Origin: Tissierellales bacterium
GTDB taxonomy: Bacteria; Bacillota; Clostridia; Tissierellales; VENL01
Length of the DNA stretch: 64,000 nucleotides
Assembly (NCBI GenBank): GCA_028280805.1
Contig: JANQLB010000078.1
Coordinates: 95,865-159,864 of the forward strand
Direction: 5' to 3'
Shown here: in pieces, positions 48,695 through 57,279 of the stretch
Position numbering within the stretch: the stretch's first letter is position 1
Layout of the letters: every line of letters starts with the position of its first letter
Position numbers and translations under genes: made by a program
The notes under the pieces: generated by a model
The model's database searches: none
What the model was told of the DNA's origin: nothing
The model's input: only the letters and a program-made list of their open reading frames with translations

Positions 48695-50236
48695 ATTATT
48701 TTAGTTGAATTTATAATAGTAGGGACAATATGTTTAATAATAGGAGTTCCCATAGGATTTTATATTAGAAAGATTGTAGCTGAAGGCAAACTAAATAGTG
48801 CCGAGGAAGTTGCAAAGAAAATGATTAGTGAAGCTGAAAAGAATGCTGAAACTAATAAAAAAGAAATCCTTCTTGAGGCAAAAGAAGAAGTTCATAAAAT
48901 GAGAAATGACCTAGAAAAAGAAAGCAGAGAAAGAAGATATGAGCTTCAAAAAGTTGAGAGAAGGCTTGTCCATAAAGAAGAAAATTTAGATAAAAAGAGT
49001 GAATCATTAGAAAAGAAAGAAGATCGTGTAAATAAAAAACTTAAGGAAGTTGAGAACAAAAACATCCAAGTTCAAGAACTGTATGAAAAGCAAGTTTGTG
49101 AACTTGAGAGGTTATCCGGTTTAACTTCTGATGATGCAAGGGAACTGCTTTTAAGTAATATTAGAAAAGAAATTAACCATGAAGCGGCAATAATGATAAA
49201 AGAAATTGAAAACAGAGCGAAAGAAGAAGCAGATAAAAAGGCTAAACAAATTATATCTTATGCCATACAAAAATGTGCAGCTGATCACGTAGCGGAAACT
49301 ACAGTAACAGTAGTCAATTTACCAAATGATGAAATGAAAGGTAGAATAATTGGTAGAGAAGGTAGAAATATTAGGACTCTTGAAACATTAACTGGAATTG
49401 ATTTAATTATTGATGATACACCAGAGGCAGTAATACTTTCAGGCTTTGATCCAATTAGAAGAGAAGTAGCAAGAATCGCACTTGAAAAGCTCATTGTTGA
49501 TGGCAGGATACATCCTGCTAGAATTGAAGAAATGGTTGAAAAGGCTAAAAAAGAAGTTGAAAACCATATTAGAGAACAGGGTGAGGAAGCTGCTTTTGAA
49601 ACAGGAGTACACGGATTACATCCGGAAATAATCAAACTGTTAGGTAGGCTAAAATATAGAACAAGTTATGGACAGAATGTGTTAAAACATTCTATTGAAG
49701 TTGCTCGTTTAGCTGGTATTATGGCTGATGAGATTGGTGCTAATGTAAAAATTGCAAAACGTGCAGGTTTATTGCATGATATAGGTAAAGCAGTAGATCA
49801 TGAAGTAGAAGGACCTCATGTTGCAATCGGTGTGGATATAGCTAGGAAGTATAAAGAGTCAAAGGAAGTTATTCATGGAATAGAAGCACATCATGGAGAT
49901 GTAGAAGCTACAACTATAGAAGCTGTTCTTGTACAGTCAGCAGATGCTATCTCTGCTGCAAGACCTGGTGCAAGGAGAGAAACTTTAGAAACGTATATCA
50001 AGAGGCTTGAACGATTAGAGGATATTGCAAATACTTTCATAGGTGTTGAAAAATCCTTTGCCATACAAGCAGGTAGAGAGATTAGAATCATGGTAAAACC
50101 AGAAGAAATAAATGATTTGGAAATCATAAATCTATCTAGGGAAATTGTTAAGAAAATTGAAAATGATTTAGAGTATCCTGGACAAATTAAAGTAAATGTA
50201 ATTAGAGAAACAAGAGCTATTGAATATGCAAAATAA
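48695..50236 (+). CDS. rny: Ribonuclease Y with an apparent ATT start
   Basis: Membrane-bound endonuclease that begins mRNA turnover. The first ATG/GTG/TTG in frame is ATG 48821, which would drop the membrane anchor. The frame is open up to TAG 48677, and codons 48695-48820 encode [20 protein letters not shown], then [20 protein letters not shown], just like RNase Y N-termini. AAGGAGG (48682-48688) is six bases before ATT 48695. From there the product is 513 residues (family about 520): anchor 2-24, coiled coil about 30-185, KH domain with GREGR (about 205-265), HD domain with [13 protein letters not shown]. No canonical start fits. Confidence 0.88.
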   Translation: MILVEFIIVGTICLIIGVPIGFYIRKIVAEGKLNSAEEVAKKMISEAEKNAETNKKEILLEAKEEVHKMRNDLEKESRERRYELQKVERRLVHKEENLDKKSESLEKKEDRVNKKLKEVENKNIQVQELYEKQVCELERLSGLTSDDARELLLSNIRKEINHEAAIMIKEIENRAKEEADKKAKQIISYAIQKCAADHVAETTVTVVNLPNDEMKGRIIGREGRNIRTLETLTGIDLIIDDTPEAVILSGFDPIRREVARIALEKLIVDGRIHPARIEEMVEKAKKEVENHIREQGEEAAFETGVHGLHPEIIKLLGRLKYRTSYGQNVLKHSIEVARLAGIMADEIGANVKIAKRAGLLHDIGKAVDHEVEGPHVAIGVDIARKYKESKEVIHGIEAHHGDVEATTIEAVLVQSADAISAARPGARRETLETYIKRLERLEDIANTFIGVEKSFAIQAGREIRIMVKPEEINDLEIINLSREIVKKIENDLEYPGQIKVNVIRETRAIEYAK

Positions 50237-50264
50237 AAGAGAAGAGCAATCTTCTCTTTTTTTT
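50235..50264 (+). terminator. Terminator after rny
   Basis: AAAAGAGAAGA (50235-50245), loop GCAA, TCTTCTCTTTT (50250-50260), then more T. Confidence 0.85.
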
Positions 50265-50462
50265 ATTGATGTATCCGGCATGAGCGAAATCTATAGGATA
50301 AAAGTCCCGAACACTGAAAATGAAAGATTGTGATCTTATTAGCGGAAAGCCACATATTAGTGCATTTCATTGTATGTGAGTATATCGCCGTTGACTTTGA
50401 CCTTAGGGCAAGGTATATAGTAGAATTGAACATAACGAAAATAAAGAACGAAGGTGATTTTC

Positions 50463-51296
50463 TTGTTATCTATTGGAGAATTCTCAAACATATGCAAAGT
50501 ATCTACAAAGACGCTTCGTTATTATGCTGAAATAGGGTTAATTCTGCCTGACGAAATTAACCCTGAAAATGGTTATAGATATTATTCTATCGAACAATTA
50601 GAGACGATGTTGTTTATCAATCGCCTAAAATCATACCATTTTTCTTTGGAAGAAATTAAAACAATACTTGAATCAGAAGAATCACAAGACGAAAAACTTT
50701 ATTTTTCACTTACAAGGAAGAAAAAAGAAATTGAGAAACAAGTACAAGAATTCGAAAAAACTTTAGACCAACTAAATAATGACATATCAAATTTGAAACA
50801 AGGCAAGTCAATTATGTCCTATCTGGAAAGTATTGATGTTAAACTTGTAGAAGTACCAATGATGTATCTTTTATCTATCCGAAAAATGGTTCATGAATAC
50901 GATTTTGCTGAAGAATATAGTAATTGCTTTAGTAAATTATTTAAAAAAATTACAGACAACAAATTAACTATGATTGCCCCACCAATGGTGCTTTTTCACA
51001 GCACAGAATTTAGTCAATTAGGTTTAGATACTGAATTTGCCGTTCCAGTAAAAGATTATGTTACAGGGACAAGAAATTTTCACCCTGGACTATGCTTAAA
51101 AACAGTTCTGTATGGTTCTTATTCTGATCTATCTTCTGTATACACTAAACAATGTGAATGGGCAGAAAAGGAAGGATATGAATCTAACAATGCCCTTTAT
51201 GAAGTATATGTAACTGACCCTTCTCAAGTTTCAAAAGAAAGTGAGCTTATAACTGAAATTTATTATCCTGTCAAAAAGAAATCGTCAAATATTTAG
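50463..51296 (+). CDS. MerR-family regulator with GyrI-like effector domain
   Basis: TTG 50463 is chosen (GAAGGTGA upstream): 277 residues starting MLSIGEFSNICKVSTKTLRYY, the winged-helix MerR start, then EIGLILPDEINPENGYRYYS, a dimerising coiled coil (about 70-115, KKKEIEKQVQEFEKTLDQL) and a C-terminal GyrI-like/effector-binding domain (about 125-277: VKLVEVPMMYLLSIRKMV). BmrR-type members sense drugs and activate exporters. Here the next gene is a beta-lactamase-fold hydrolase, which it may control. Confidence 0.9.
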   Translation: MLSIGEFSNICKVSTKTLRYYAEIGLILPDEINPENGYRYYSIEQLETMLFINRLKSYHFSLEEIKTILESEESQDEKLYFSLTRKKKEIEKQVQEFEKTLDQLNNDISNLKQGKSIMSYLESIDVKLVEVPMMYLLSIRKMVHEYDFAEEYSNCFSKLFKKITDNKLTMIAPPMVLFHSTEFSQLGLDTEFAVPVKDYVTGTRNFHPGLCLKTVLYGSYSDLSSVYTKQCEWAEKEGYESNNALYEVYVTDPSQVSKESELITEIYYPVKKKSSNI

Positions 51297-51387
51297 ACAA
51301 AGAAACCAAGAGTACTTAACTTTCACAGTATGAACTACGAAAAGACAATTGACCAAAAAGATAATAGATAATAAAGGGAAAATTTAT

Positions 51388-52395
51388 ATGAATCAAGAAA
51401 AAGTGACAGAGTTAGAAAATAAGATAAATAATGATTATAGCAATATTGCAGGTATGGTTGTACTAAAAGACGGTAAAATACTATATGAAAATTACTTTAA
51501 TGAATGCAATGCTACTAGCCGAATCCATGTTTATTCCGTATTAAAAAGTATTATTTCCTTATTGATTGGGATTGCTATAGACAAAGGGTACATCAAAAGT
51601 GTCAATCAAAAAGTATTGGATTTATTTCCAGCTTACACAGTTAAAAGAAGAGAAAAAACAATACAGAATGTTACACTTAAGGATTTGTTGACAATGACAG
51701 CTCCATATAAATATAAGTTTGCACCCTACACTTACATAAAATATTTTATGAGTGATGACTGGGTAAAGTTTTCGCTTGATTTACTGGGAGGTAAGGGGCA
51801 TATAGGGGAATTTAGATATACTCCCCTCGTAGGACCAGATATTTTGTCGGGAATTCTTGTAAAAGCAACCGGACAATCTGTGTTTGATTTCGCAACAGAA
51901 AATTTATTCTCACCATTGGGAATTACTGTAGAAAGTAATGTGATTCTTCATAGTGCAAAAGAACAAAGTGCATTTAATAAATCTACAAGCATCAGTGGTT
52001 GGGTTTCTGACCAAACAGGAATAAATGCAGCAGGATGGGGGATTACTCTCTCTCCTATGGATATGGCAAAAATAGGTCAATTATGCTTAGATGGTGGAAT
52101 GTGGAATGGAAAACAAATTGTATCGTCTGAGTGGATAAATGAGAGTACAAAAGAACATAGCCGATGGGAAAAAATCAACCTTCCATATGGGTATCTATGG
52201 TGGATTATTGATAGTAAAGAACATGCTTGTGCAGCTATGGGAGATGGAGGAAATGTGATTTATTTTAATACAAAGAAAAAGATAGTAATTTCTATTGCCT
52301 CTCTTTTTGTACAAAATGCTAAAGATAGAATAGAACTTATAAAAGAACATATTGAACCAATATTTGAGAGCTGTGAATACGGTGGAAAGAAATAA
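51388..52395 (+). CDS. Beta-lactamase-family serine hydrolase (class C fold)
   Basis: ATG 51388 follows AAAGGGA; 335 residues. Catalytic S-x-x-K is SVLK in VYSVLKSIISLLIG; the middle box reads FRYTPLVGPDILSGIL rather than a clear Y-S-N, and the third box is MGDGGNVIYF (G-x-G). No signal peptide, so it is probably cytoplasmic, like EstB or 6-aminohexanoate-dimer hydrolases rather than true beta-lactamases. Substrate unknown. Likely transcribed with the MerR gene. Confidence 0.82.
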   Translation: MNQEKVTELENKINNDYSNIAGMVVLKDGKILYENYFNECNATSRIHVYSVLKSIISLLIGIAIDKGYIKSVNQKVLDLFPAYTVKRREKTIQNVTLKDLLTMTAPYKYKFAPYTYIKYFMSDDWVKFSLDLLGGKGHIGEFRYTPLVGPDILSGILVKATGQSVFDFATENLFSPLGITVESNVILHSAKEQSAFNKSTSISGWVSDQTGINAAGWGITLSPMDMAKIGQLCLDGGMWNGKQIVSSEWINESTKEHSRWEKINLPYGYLWWIIDSKEHACAAMGDGGNVIYFNTKKKIVISIASLFVQNAKDRIELIKEHIEPIFESCEYGGKK

Positions 52396-52473
52396 AAAAG
52401 CAATAGAGGAATATATAAGAAATATATTGTAAGAAGATATAGCAAATGATCAGATAAGTATAAAAGCATATAG

Positions 52474-52967
52474 GGATCTCCATTCACAGGAAAAAGAATA
52501 AGAAGTAAGATAAGTTATATAAACTCTATCAGTAGTTTTTCTAAAGCATTTCGTAAAAAATATGGTTTTAATCCAAAAGCAAAGTATTATGGATTTTATG
52601 CTTTATGTGCCAATCTTCAAGATAACGCTTCTGAAATTATAAAGGTCAATAAAAGACTTTGGAAAATCGAAAAATCTTTCAGAATCATGAATACAGAATT
52701 CAAAGCAAGTCTTGTTTACTTACAAAGAGATGATAGAATATTAGCTCACTTTACTACCTGTTTCATTTCTCTGATGATTTATAGACTTTTAGAAAAAAAC
52801 TATGTGAAAAATATACTTGTCATGAAATCATCTCAGAATTAAGAGATATGAATTTTTATGAAATTCCCTTTGAAGGTTATGTACATACATATACACGAAC
52901 TGATTTTCAAATCATTAACAACAAAACTATGAAAAAAATTTTTAGAGAAACAAAGAAATAGAAAACA
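52474..52967 (+). pseudogene. Fused relic of an AraC-type regulator end and an IS1634-type transposase end
   Basis: One frame runs from about 52474: GSPFTGKRIRSK, then SISSFSKAFRKKYGFNP, which looks like the C-terminal helix-turn-helix of an AraC regulator. It continues without a break into YYGFYALCANLQDNASEII and FRIMNTEFKASLVYLQRDDR, the conserved C-terminal part of IS1634/IS4-type transposases. After LLEKNYVKNIL the reading shifts frame, and the transposase end resumes in another frame up to TAG near 52960. No start codon or N-terminal domain is left. Confidence 0.65.
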
Positions 52968-52991
52968 TTACTCACTTTTTTACTCATAATA

Positions 52992-53040
52992 AAAAAGCCT
53001 AGAACCTTTATTATTCAAGGATTTCTAGACTTTTTCTTCT
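52992..53040 (+). terminator. Terminator-like inverted repeat after the transposase relic
   Basis: AAAAAGCCTAGAA (52992-53004) pairs with TTCTAGACTTTTT (53023-53035) with one mismatch, and inner CCTT/AAGG extends it; then CTTCTT. Confidence 0.7.
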
Positions 53041-53225
53041 TCTCAAATGTCAAAGATTGGAGTATATATCATTTATCTTTCTTTGTAAAGCATTTTTTAT
53101 CTACAGAACATCGAAAAAAAGGAAATGCCCATTCAAATATAGAATAAATATTTTAAGTCAAACTTATAAAGCACAGACAGGGTTATTAAGGGAAATATAT
53201 ATTTTATATGTAATGGGGGATATTA

Positions 53226-54056
53226 ATGAAAAAAACTATTTATTTGATGTTTTTAATTATTGTTATTTCAATAACAGTCTATAGTTTTAAAAATGTAAAT
53301 GTCGAGGTGGATTTATTAAAATTTGATTATGAACATAGTTCAAATCAGTATGAGTTCCAGTGGAGTAAACCGAATAACTCATATCTTACTGAATTGAGGA
53401 AAGAGTTTAAACTAGATGAATTAGTAAAGGACAGTGAAGATGACTTAGATAAAATTTTGATTGTTACCAATTGGGTACACAACCTGTGGGAGCATGATGG
53501 CTCTAATCAACCTAAAAAAAGAGATCCTATTTCTATTTTAAGAGAAGTACAGAAAGGAGAACAATTTAGATGCGTTGAATATGCTGTAGTTATTAATGGC
53601 TGTCTTAATGCTTTAGGTATACCATCAAGGGTAATTGGGTTGAAAACAAAAGATGTGGAAACTAGAAAATCGGGAGCAGGTCATGTGGTAGTAGAGGCAT
53701 ATTTAAGGGATTTAAATAAGTGGGTTATGGTGGATGGACAATGGAATGTAATACCTATTCATAATGGAGATCCAATTAATACTGTAGAATTGCAAAGAGT
53801 ATTAGCAAATGGAGAAGAAGGATTGAGCATTGCTAGTCTCGAAAAGAATAATAAAAGTAATTTTTTCAGGTGGATAGTGGAATATTTATATTATTTTGAT
53901 ACAGGTTTAGATAATCGATTTGTAAGTGAAAAGTCTTACAAAAGATTAATGCTAGTTCCCATTGGAGCTAATGAACCAAATATATTTCAAATAAAACACC
54001 CAATTGGAGATTTTTGGTATACTAACTCATATAAAGATTTTTATCCAGAACCATAA
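53226..54056 (+). CDS. Secreted/membrane-anchored transglutaminase-like protein
   Basis: A 276-residue protein. An N-terminal hydrophobic segment (residues 3-19) acts as anchor or signal. The transglutaminase-like core has catalytic Cys in EQFRCVEYAVVINGCLNALGIPSRVIGL, His in GAGHVVVEAYL and Asp in WVMVDGQWN: a full Cys-His-Asp triad. The spacing suits a cysteine protease or amidase more than a cross-linking enzyme. It belongs to the insert between rny and spoVS. ATG is preceded by GGGGGA. Confidence 0.82.
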   Translation: MKKTIYLMFLIIVISITVYSFKNVNVEVDLLKFDYEHSSNQYEFQWSKPNNSYLTELRKEFKLDELVKDSEDDLDKILIVTNWVHNLWEHDGSNQPKKRDPISILREVQKGEQFRCVEYAVVINGCLNALGIPSRVIGLKTKDVETRKSGAGHVVVEAYLRDLNKWVMVDGQWNVIPIHNGDPINTVELQRVLANGEEGLSIASLEKNNKSNFFRWIVEYLYYFDTGLDNRFVSEKSYKRLMLVPIGANEPNIFQIKHPIGDFWYTNSYKDFYPEP

Positions 54057-54127
54057 ATGATAAAATGGTGTGGGTAAAGCAAGGAACAAACTAGCTTTTT
54101 CCATTCATGAGGTGGGAGGCACTATAA

Positions 54128-54307
54128 TTGAAATTGAATAAATTTAATATTTTTTTAATAGAAGATGATATTAAGTTAAAAAAATATATTTGTGATTATT
54201 TAGAAGCTTATGAGTATAAAGTTGCTATAATTGATGATTTTGATAATATAATGGATGAAATATTGGTGAAATACATAAACATTATCTTAATAAAATTCAT
54301 ACATTAA
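54128..54307 (+). pseudogene. Truncated response-regulator receiver domain (BceR-like)
   Basis: TTG 54128, with GGGAGG about ten bases upstream, opens 59 codons: FNIFLIEDDIKLKKYICDYL, then EAYEYKVAIIDDFDNIMDEI. This matches the beginning of BceR/VraR-type response regulators. The phospho-accepting Asp that should follow in LLDINLP is replaced by IILIKFIH and a stop. The rest of the receiver, the DNA-binding domain and a partner kinase are missing. Confidence 0.6.
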
Positions 54308-54379
54308 AACAAGATATTTTCTACAATCTAACTCGTATGAAGTCTACCCCATATCAATAGGCTTTCGCGGCATAAACGC

Positions 54380-54589
54380 TTAGGCATATCTGCGGTAGAA
54401 AGTATAATGAAGCATCTGAAGAATTTCATCATTACTTTCAGTAAAGGCAATTTTAACCTTTGGTTCCCAGCTCTTGTAATAGTGGTCAATTGGTGGATGA
54501 TAAACTAATTGTTTTGAATATTGCTTTTTAGATGCTTGTTTCTTATTAGTTGTTTTTGACTCATTAGATAACGCACCTCTGTATTCATA
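54380..54589 (-). pseudogene. Unrecognised coding-like fragment, minus strand
   Basis: A 70-codon open stretch on the minus strand without a clear start reads KQYSKQLVYHPPIDHYYKSW, then EPKVKIAFTESNDEILQMLH and YTFYRRYA, and stops at 54380. Base composition is richer in GC than the surroundings. The composition looks like protein but it was not recognised. It may be debris from a mobile element; it could also be non-coding. Confidence 0.25.
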
Positions 54590-54679
54590 GTTTTATTTTA
54601 ACCACTAAAGGTGACATTTTCTAAAGATAATTATAATGTGACATTATCACAAATTAATCACAGTAATATATAAAATAGC

Positions 54680-54708
54680 TTGATAATTGTAAGGGCGTAT
54701 ATTATAAT
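54680..54708 (+). promoter_or_regulatory. Strong promoter upstream of the Fur box
   Basis: TTGATA (54680-54685), 17-base spacer, TATAAT (54703-54708). Transcription would start near 54715, three bases before the Fur box. Confidence 0.75.
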
Positions 54709-54717
54709 TACAACAAA

Positions 54718-54736
54718 GCGAATGATAATCATTATC
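54718..54736 (+). promoter_or_regulatory. Fur box
   Basis: GCGAATGATAATCATTATC matches the 19-bp Fur consensus GATAATGATAATCATTATC at 17 positions, and the core GATAATCATTATC is a perfect palindrome. Placed over the transcript start, where Fur-Fe would repress. Confidence 0.85.
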
Positions 54737-54797
54737 AATTAATCTTATAAAAATTATCAATTAGGAATTTCTGGGAGCATATATTAGGGGAGTTAAT

Positions 54798-54887
54798 ATG
54801 TTAACATCCGATATAATATGTGAATGTAGAAAATTTTCAAATGCAAATTGCACTTTGTCTGAACATTCTATGAAATTTTACATATAA
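54798..54887 (+). CDS. Possible 29-residue ORF behind the Fur-box promoter
   Basis: ATG 54798 with GGGGAG six bases upstream encodes MLTSDIICECRKFSNANC and eleven more residues, then stops. Three cysteines (CEC and C). A second 31-codon ORF follows at 54907. Neither is recognised. They could be relics of an iron-uptake gene, leader peptides, or chance frames in a small RNA. From 54910 to the spoVS promoter no other gene is seen. Confidence 0.3.
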   Translation: MLTSDIICECRKFSNANCTLSEHSMKFYI

Positions 54888-55039
54888 AGGAGCTTTTTGC
54901 ACATTTATGTGGATGAGAATTAAATTTACAGAAAAAATTAGAAAATTACCTTTGCTTATTTTGGTGGCATTTTACTTTAAGCGTCCCGTTGACATCTTGT
55001 AAGATTTTTAAGAACTTTCAGTTTTTTAAATAAAAAAAA

Positions 55040-55065
55040 AGGAATTAAGGGATATTTGTAGAAAT
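55040..55065 (+). promoter_or_regulatory. Candidate sigma-H promoter of spoVS
   Basis: AGGAATT (55040-55046) and GAAAT (55061-55065) separated by 14 bases, fitting the sigma-H pattern AGGAWWT ... RNNGAAT with one mismatch in the -10. spoVS is sigma-H dependent in B. subtilis, so both sequence and knowledge agree. Confidence 0.6.
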
Positions 55066-55119
55066 ATTTATATTGAAATAATATATTCAAAAATAAATAT
55101 TGTAAGGGGGCTATATTTG

Positions 55120-55380
55120 ATGGATGTATTAAAGGTATCAGCAAAATCAAGTCCAAACAAAGTTGCAGGGGCATTAGCAAACGCATTAAGAGAACAAAGC
55201 AATGCAGAGATTCAAGCTATCGGTGCAGGTGCTCTTAATCAAGCAGTTAAGGCAGTAGCAATCGCTAGAGGATTCGTTGCTCCTAGTGGTGTTGACTTAA
55301 TTTGTATACCAGCGTTTACAGATATTGAAATTGATGGAGAGGAAAGAACAGCTATTAAGTTGTTAGTAGAACCAAGATAG
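55120..55380 (+). CDS. spoVS: Stage V sporulation protein S
   Basis: An 86-residue protein, exactly the usual length: MDVLKVSAKSSPNKVAGALA continuing to GAGALNQAVKAVAIARGFVA. Alba-like fold; affects septation and coat/cortex stages of sporulation. AAGGGGG precedes the ATG. It shows that the organism is an endospore former or derived from one. Confidence 0.97.
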   Translation: MDVLKVSAKSSPNKVAGALANALREQSNAEIQAIGAGALNQAVKAVAIARGFVAPSGVDLICIPAFTDIEIDGEERTAIKLLVEPR

Positions 55381-55391
55381 TTAAATTAGGT

Positions 55392-55424
55392 AAAAAACCT
55401 GCTCATAAATAGCAGGTTTTTTCA
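55392..55424 (+). terminator. Terminator after spoVS
   Basis: AAAAAACCTGCT (55392-55403) pairs with AGCAGGTTTTTT (55411-55422) around a seven-base loop. Confidence 0.88.
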
Positions 55425-55448
55425 TAATTATTTATTGGGGGGATTTCT

Positions 55449-56432
55449 ATGGATAATTATGTTGTTGATGCTCATTGTGATACTCTATTATTATTAGGAA
55501 AATCGTTAATGGAATTTGATTCTAATTTATCAAAAGATAAAGATGAAAAAAGTTTTTATAGGAATGATACTACAGCAGTAGATATAGAAAAGTTACAAAA
55601 AGGTAATGTAGATTTGCAGTTTATGGCAGTCTTTATTGAACCTGTTTTTAATCCGGATTTTTCACTTAAAAAATCTCTAAGCTATATAGATTTATTATAC
55701 AGAAAAATAGAAGAAAATTCACAGTATATTTCACTTATAAGAAATTTTAAAGATTTAGAGAGAAATAAAAAGGAAGCAAAAAAATCTGTTATTCTTGCTC
55801 TGGAAGGTGGAGAATCGATTACAAACGATATAGCAGTTTTAAGAATGATGTATAAACTGGGTGTAAGATGTATTACTTTAACATGGAACTATAGAAATAA
55901 TATAGCTGATGGAGTTAGTGATTCCATATCTGGTGGAGGTTTAACGAATTTTGGAAGAGAAGTTGTAAAAGAAATGAACAGATTGGGTATAATAGTAGAC
56001 ATATCTCATATATCAGAAAAAGGATTTTGGGATGTAATTAATATAACTAGAAAACCTATAATAGCTTCTCATTCTTGTGCATATAAGCTATGTAATCATA
56101 TTAGAAATTTAAATGATAAACAAATAAAAGCTATATCAAGAGTAAATGGAGCTATAGGAATAAACTACTGCACTAGTTTTTTAGAAAACAATCCCAGTAA
56201 AGCTACAGTTAAATCAATTGTAAACCATATTGAGCATATAGCTGAAGTTGGAGGAATTGATTGTGTAGGTCTGGGCTCTGACTTTGATGGTGCAAAAGTT
56301 CCAAAGGACGTTTTTGATATATCTCAGATTTACAAGATTAAAGATGAAATGACAAATAGAGGATTTAAAGCCCAAGAAATCAACAAGGTTATGGGTAATA
56401 ACTTTGTTAGAATAATAAAAGAAGTATTATAG
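55449..56432 (+). CDS. Membrane dipeptidase family (M19) protein
   Basis: A 327-residue zinc dipeptidase: metal ligands in VDAHCDTLL (H-x-D), ALEGGESI (Glu), ASHSCAYKLCNH (His, His) and GLGSDFDG (Asp). Homologous to renal dipeptidase and clostridial dipeptidases that hydrolyse D- or L-dipeptides. No signal peptide, so cytoplasmic despite the family name. Nine bases ahead of the PHP gene; probably one operon. Confidence 0.92.
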   Translation: MDNYVVDAHCDTLLLLGKSLMEFDSNLSKDKDEKSFYRNDTTAVDIEKLQKGNVDLQFMAVFIEPVFNPDFSLKKSLSYIDLLYRKIEENSQYISLIRNFKDLERNKKEAKKSVILALEGGESITNDIAVLRMMYKLGVRCITLTWNYRNNIADGVSDSISGGGLTNFGREVVKEMNRLGIIVDISHISEKGFWDVINITRKPIIASHSCAYKLCNHIRNLNDKQIKAISRVNGAIGINYCTSFLENNPSKATVKSIVNHIEHIAEVGGIDCVGLGSDFDGAKVPKDVFDISQIYKIKDEMTNRGFKAQEINKVMGNNFVRIIKEVL

Positions 56433-56441
56433 GAGAGACAT

Positions 56442-57275
56442 ATGGGAAAAGCTGATTTACATATCCATACAACAGCTTCTGATGGTGTTTTTTCACCTTC
56501 TTATATAGTCGATTGTGCTGTTAAAAAAGGATTAAAAGCAATTGCAATTACAGATCATGATACGACTTTAGGCATTAAAAAAGCCATAGAAAGAAGCAAT
56601 AAATATGAAAATTTCATAGTAATTCCGGGTATTGAATTAAGCAGTGATTATGAAGGTCAAGAGGTGCATATACTTGGATATTTTATAGATGAACAAAATA
56701 AACAACTAATTAATGTAACCAGAGAGTTAAGAGAGTCCCGACTTATGCGTAGTGAAAAAATAATCCTTAAGCTTTGTGAAATAGGAATTAATATTTCATT
56801 AAAAGAAGTAAAAGAAATAAGTGATGAGGGATATATAGGAAGACCTCACATAGCCAGAGTTTTAGTAGATAAAGGATATGTAGAGAGTGTTGAAGAAGCT
56901 TTTGAAAAATATATTGGAAAAGATAAACCAGCATATGTAAATAGATATAAGCTTTCACTAAAGAATTCAATTGATTTAATACATAAATCAGGAGGAGTTG
57001 CAGTTCTGGCTCATCCCGGCATACTTGATAAAGATTTAAATATAATTAAATTAATTGATATAGGATTGGATGGAATTGAAGTAATCCATCCAACACATAA
57101 TGAAGAAATAATTAAAAAGTTTTATGAAATCACTAGACGATATAATTTAATATCTACTGGAGGATCAGATTATCATGGTCATTTTATAGAAGAAGAATTA
57201 TTATTTGGAAAATATGTTGTTGATTATGAAGTTGTAGAATTACTAGAAAAAGCATCTAAAAAATATCAAGGGTGA
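56442..57275 (+). CDS. PHP-domain phosphoesterase (YciV/RNase AM type)
   Basis: A 277-residue protein with PHP metal motifs ADLHIHTTASDG, AITDHDTTLG, IPGIELSSDYEGQEVHILGY, LAHPGIL and GSDYHG. The layout is that of YciV-type proteins, some of which are 5'-3' RNases or 3',5'-nucleotide bisphosphatases. The exact substrate is not visible. Confidence 0.9.
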   Translation: MGKADLHIHTTASDGVFSPSYIVDCAVKKGLKAIAITDHDTTLGIKKAIERSNKYENFIVIPGIELSSDYEGQEVHILGYFIDEQNKQLINVTRELRESRLMRSEKIILKLCEIGINISLKEVKEISDEGYIGRPHIARVLVDKGYVESVEEAFEKYIGKDKPAYVNRYKLSLKNSIDLIHKSGGVAVLAHPGILDKDLNIIKLIDIGLDGIEVIHPTHNEEIIKKFYEITRRYNLISTGGSDYHGHFIEEELLFGKYVVDYEVVELLEKASKKYQG

Positions 57276-57279
57276 TATT

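Noticed and set aside
53057..53284. 75-codon ORF overlapping the start of the transglutaminase-like gene
   Set aside because: It uses another frame across the ribosome site and start of the real gene, and its composition is not protein-like.
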